Both the position numbers and the translations under genes were made by a program. Source: Polymorphobacter fuscus (GTDB lineage: Bacteria > Pseudomonadota > Alphaproteobacteria > Sphingomonadales > Sphingomonadaceae). From it: 64,000 nt of DNA. The stretch spans positions 2,648,001 through 2,712,000 of the forward strand of contig NZ_JAATJI010000001.1 in NCBI RefSeq assembly GCF_011927825.1, written 5' to 3'. This document shows, piece after piece, positions 62,889-64,000 of this stretch (the first letter of the stretch is position 1; every line of letters begins with the position of its first letter). The notes beneath the pieces were generated by a model. It was not told the origin of the DNA, did no database searches, and saw only the letters and a program-made list of their open reading frames with translations.

Positions 62889-64000
62889 TCAGATGGTGCG
62901 GGCGATGACTTCGCGCATGATCTCGCTGGTGCCGCCATAGATGCGCTGCACCCGCGCGTCGCGCCACAGCCGCGCGATCGGATATTCGTTCATGTAACCC
63001 GCGCCCCCATGGAGCTGCAGCGCCTCGTCGACGACGCGGCCCTGCATCTCGGTGTGCCACAGCTTGGCGGCGCTGGCTTCGGCCGCCGTCAGCTTGCCTT
63101 CGAGCAGGCGCTTCAGCCCCCAGTCGATATGCGCCCAGCCGACCTGCAGCTCGGTCTTGAGCGAGGCGAGGGTAAAGCGGGTGTTCTGGAAATCGAACAC
63201 CGTCTTGCCGAAGGCCTTGCGGTCCTTGGTGAACTTCACCGCTTCGTCGAAGGCGCGCTGGGCGCCGGCCTGGGCGCCGATGGCGATGCTCAACCGTTCC
63301 TGCGGCAGCTGGCTCATCAGATAGATGAAGCCCTTGTTCTCCTCGCCGAGGCAGTTGGTGATCGGCACGCGGACGTCGTTGAAGAACAGCTCCGACGTGT
63401 CGGCGCTGTGCTGGCCGATCTTGTCGAGGTTGCGGCCGCGCGAAAAGCCTTCGGCCTCCTGCTCGACAAGGATCAGCGACGTGCCCTTGGCGCCCTTGTC
63501 GGGATCGGTCTTGGCGACGACGATGATCAGCCCGGCGTTCTGGCCGTTGGTGATGTAGGTCTTGGAACCGTTGATGACATAATGGTTGCCGTCGCGCTTC
63601 GCCGTGGTGCGCACGCCCTGCAGGTCGGACCCGGCGCCGGGTTCGGTCATCGCGATGGCGGTGATCAGCTCGCCCGAGATCATCTGCGGCAGATATTTGC
63701 GCTTCTGCTCCTCCGACCCATAGGCGACGATATAGTCGGCAACGATATCGGATTGCAGGGTGATGCCCGCCGACGACCCGGCATAGGCAAGTTCTTCATC
63801 GACAACGGCATTATAGCCGAAATCGAGCCCCAGCCCGCCATATTCCTCGGGCACCGTCGGGCATAGCAGGCCATTGTCGCCGCAGGCGCGCCAGAACGCC
63901 TTGGACACGATGCCCTCGCTCTCGAACGTGTCGATGTGCGGGTACAGCTCCTTGTCGAACAGCTTGCGCACCGTGCCGCGGAACGCTTCATGGTCGGGGG
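62889..64000 (-). CDS. Acyl-CoA dehydrogenase (N-terminus cut by window end)
   Basis: The frame stays open to the last bases of the window (HEAFRGTVRKLFDKELYPH), so the gene starts outside. About 370 residues are visible: TAIAMTEPGAGSDLQGVRTT, YVINGSKTYITNGQNAG, QERLSIAIGAQAGAQRAF and QLHGGAGYMNEYPIARLWRDARV, typical of medium/long-chain or isovaleryl-type dehydrogenases. GTG at 63971 is only an internal codon. The second dehydrogenase lies 157 bases downstream on the same strand. Confidence 0.93.
   Translation of the reverse strand, partial: PDHEAFRGTVRKLFDKELYPHIDTFESEGIVSKAFWRACGDNGLLCPTVPEEYGGLGLDFGYNAVVDEELAYAGSSAGITLQSDIVADYIVAYGSEEQKRKYLPQMISGELITAIAMTEPGAGSDLQGVRTTAKRDGNHYVINGSKTYITNGQNAGLIIVVAKTDPDKGAKGTSLILVEQEAEGFSRGRNLDKIGQHSADTSELFFNDVRVPITNCLGEENKGFIYLMSQLPQERLSIAIGAQAGAQRAFDEAVKFTKDRKAFGKTVFDFQNTRFTLASLKTELQVGWAHIDWGLKRLLEGKLTAAEASAAKLWHTEMQGRVVDEALQLHGGAGYMNEYPIARLWRDARVQRIYGGTSEIMREVIARTI

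Noticed and set aside
1..64000. CRISPR arrays, insertion sequences, integrases, prophage or rRNA genes
   Set aside because: No regular repeat array, transposase or integrase-like protein, or rRNA sequence was recognised.

Overview
The window is high-GC DNA with dense, often overlapping genes and reads as the chromosome of an alphaproteobacterium. The left edge is the end of a photosynthesis gene cluster (bchY, bchZ, pufB, pufA, pufL, pufM, pufC), so the organism makes bacteriochlorophyll a and a type-II reaction centre with LH1. The general stress response locus (nepR, phyR, ecfG and a phyP-type regulator), a PEP-CTERM-type protein with a W-A signature, a TonB-dependent receptor and many short stop/start overlaps suggest an aerobic anoxygenic phototroph of the order Sphingomonadales. 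That placement is inference from gene content; there is no rRNA gene in the window.

Layout. 1-5.7 kb: photosynthesis cluster, closed by a strong terminator. 5.8-15.5 kb: a Tat-exported flavin amine oxidase paired with a c-type cytochrome, a thiolase-like enzyme, an RNA methyltransferase, a DNA glycosylase, a LytS/LytTR-type two-component pair, an AT-rich gap before a PEP-CTERM protein, then a GST-like gene and ubiG. 15.6-24 kb: lysC, a nitronate monooxygenase-like gene and ptsP in one overlapping run, a small zincin-like gene coupled to a PCuAC copper chaperone, then xthA, ribA, an L,D-transpeptidase and a lipoprotein in another overlapping run. 24-29 kb: two Crp/Fnr-like regulators in an AT-rich patch, a HigBA toxin-antitoxin pair and RNase R. 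29-34 kb: dnaK, a large inverted repeat, dnaJ, a DUF3008 gene, pgl and a frameshifted SDR gene. 34-43 kb: acyl-CoA synthetase, ggt and pyrD, then the exonuclease and DEXH helicase of the ligase-associated DNA repair set.

42.8-50.7 kb is a regulatory hub. The PhyR-NepR-EcfG stress circuit is followed directly by chvI-chvG, a single-frame HprK-RapZ fusion, an EIIA of the mannose family and HPr. With ptsP at 17.9 kb these supply EI, HPr, EIIA and HPr kinase of a regulatory (nitrogen-type) PTS. 50.7-64 kb: penicillin-acylase-type hydrolase, MFS symporter, pdeM (third member of the DNA repair set), a CsbD-type stress protein and a small lipoprotein in divergent orientation, pckA, a TonB receptor, tRNA-Leu(GAG), a parallel beta-helix protein and two acyl-CoA dehydrogenases, the last cut by the window end.

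The most useful result is a set of six exact matches to the alphaproteobacterial EcfG promoter (GGAAC, 16-17 bases, CGTT). Two lie between nepR and phyR and face each other. The others precede an uncharacterised 118-residue gene beside phyP, a DUF3008 gene, a CsbD-type gene and a small lipoprotein. They outline a local stress regulon. Other points of interest are the HprK-RapZ fusion, the amine oxidase/cytochrome pair, a PhyP-like kinase with no recognisable ATP-binding boxes, and a 55-codon frame that exactly bridges bchZ and pufB. No rRNA, IS element, integrase, CRISPR array or prophage was seen.
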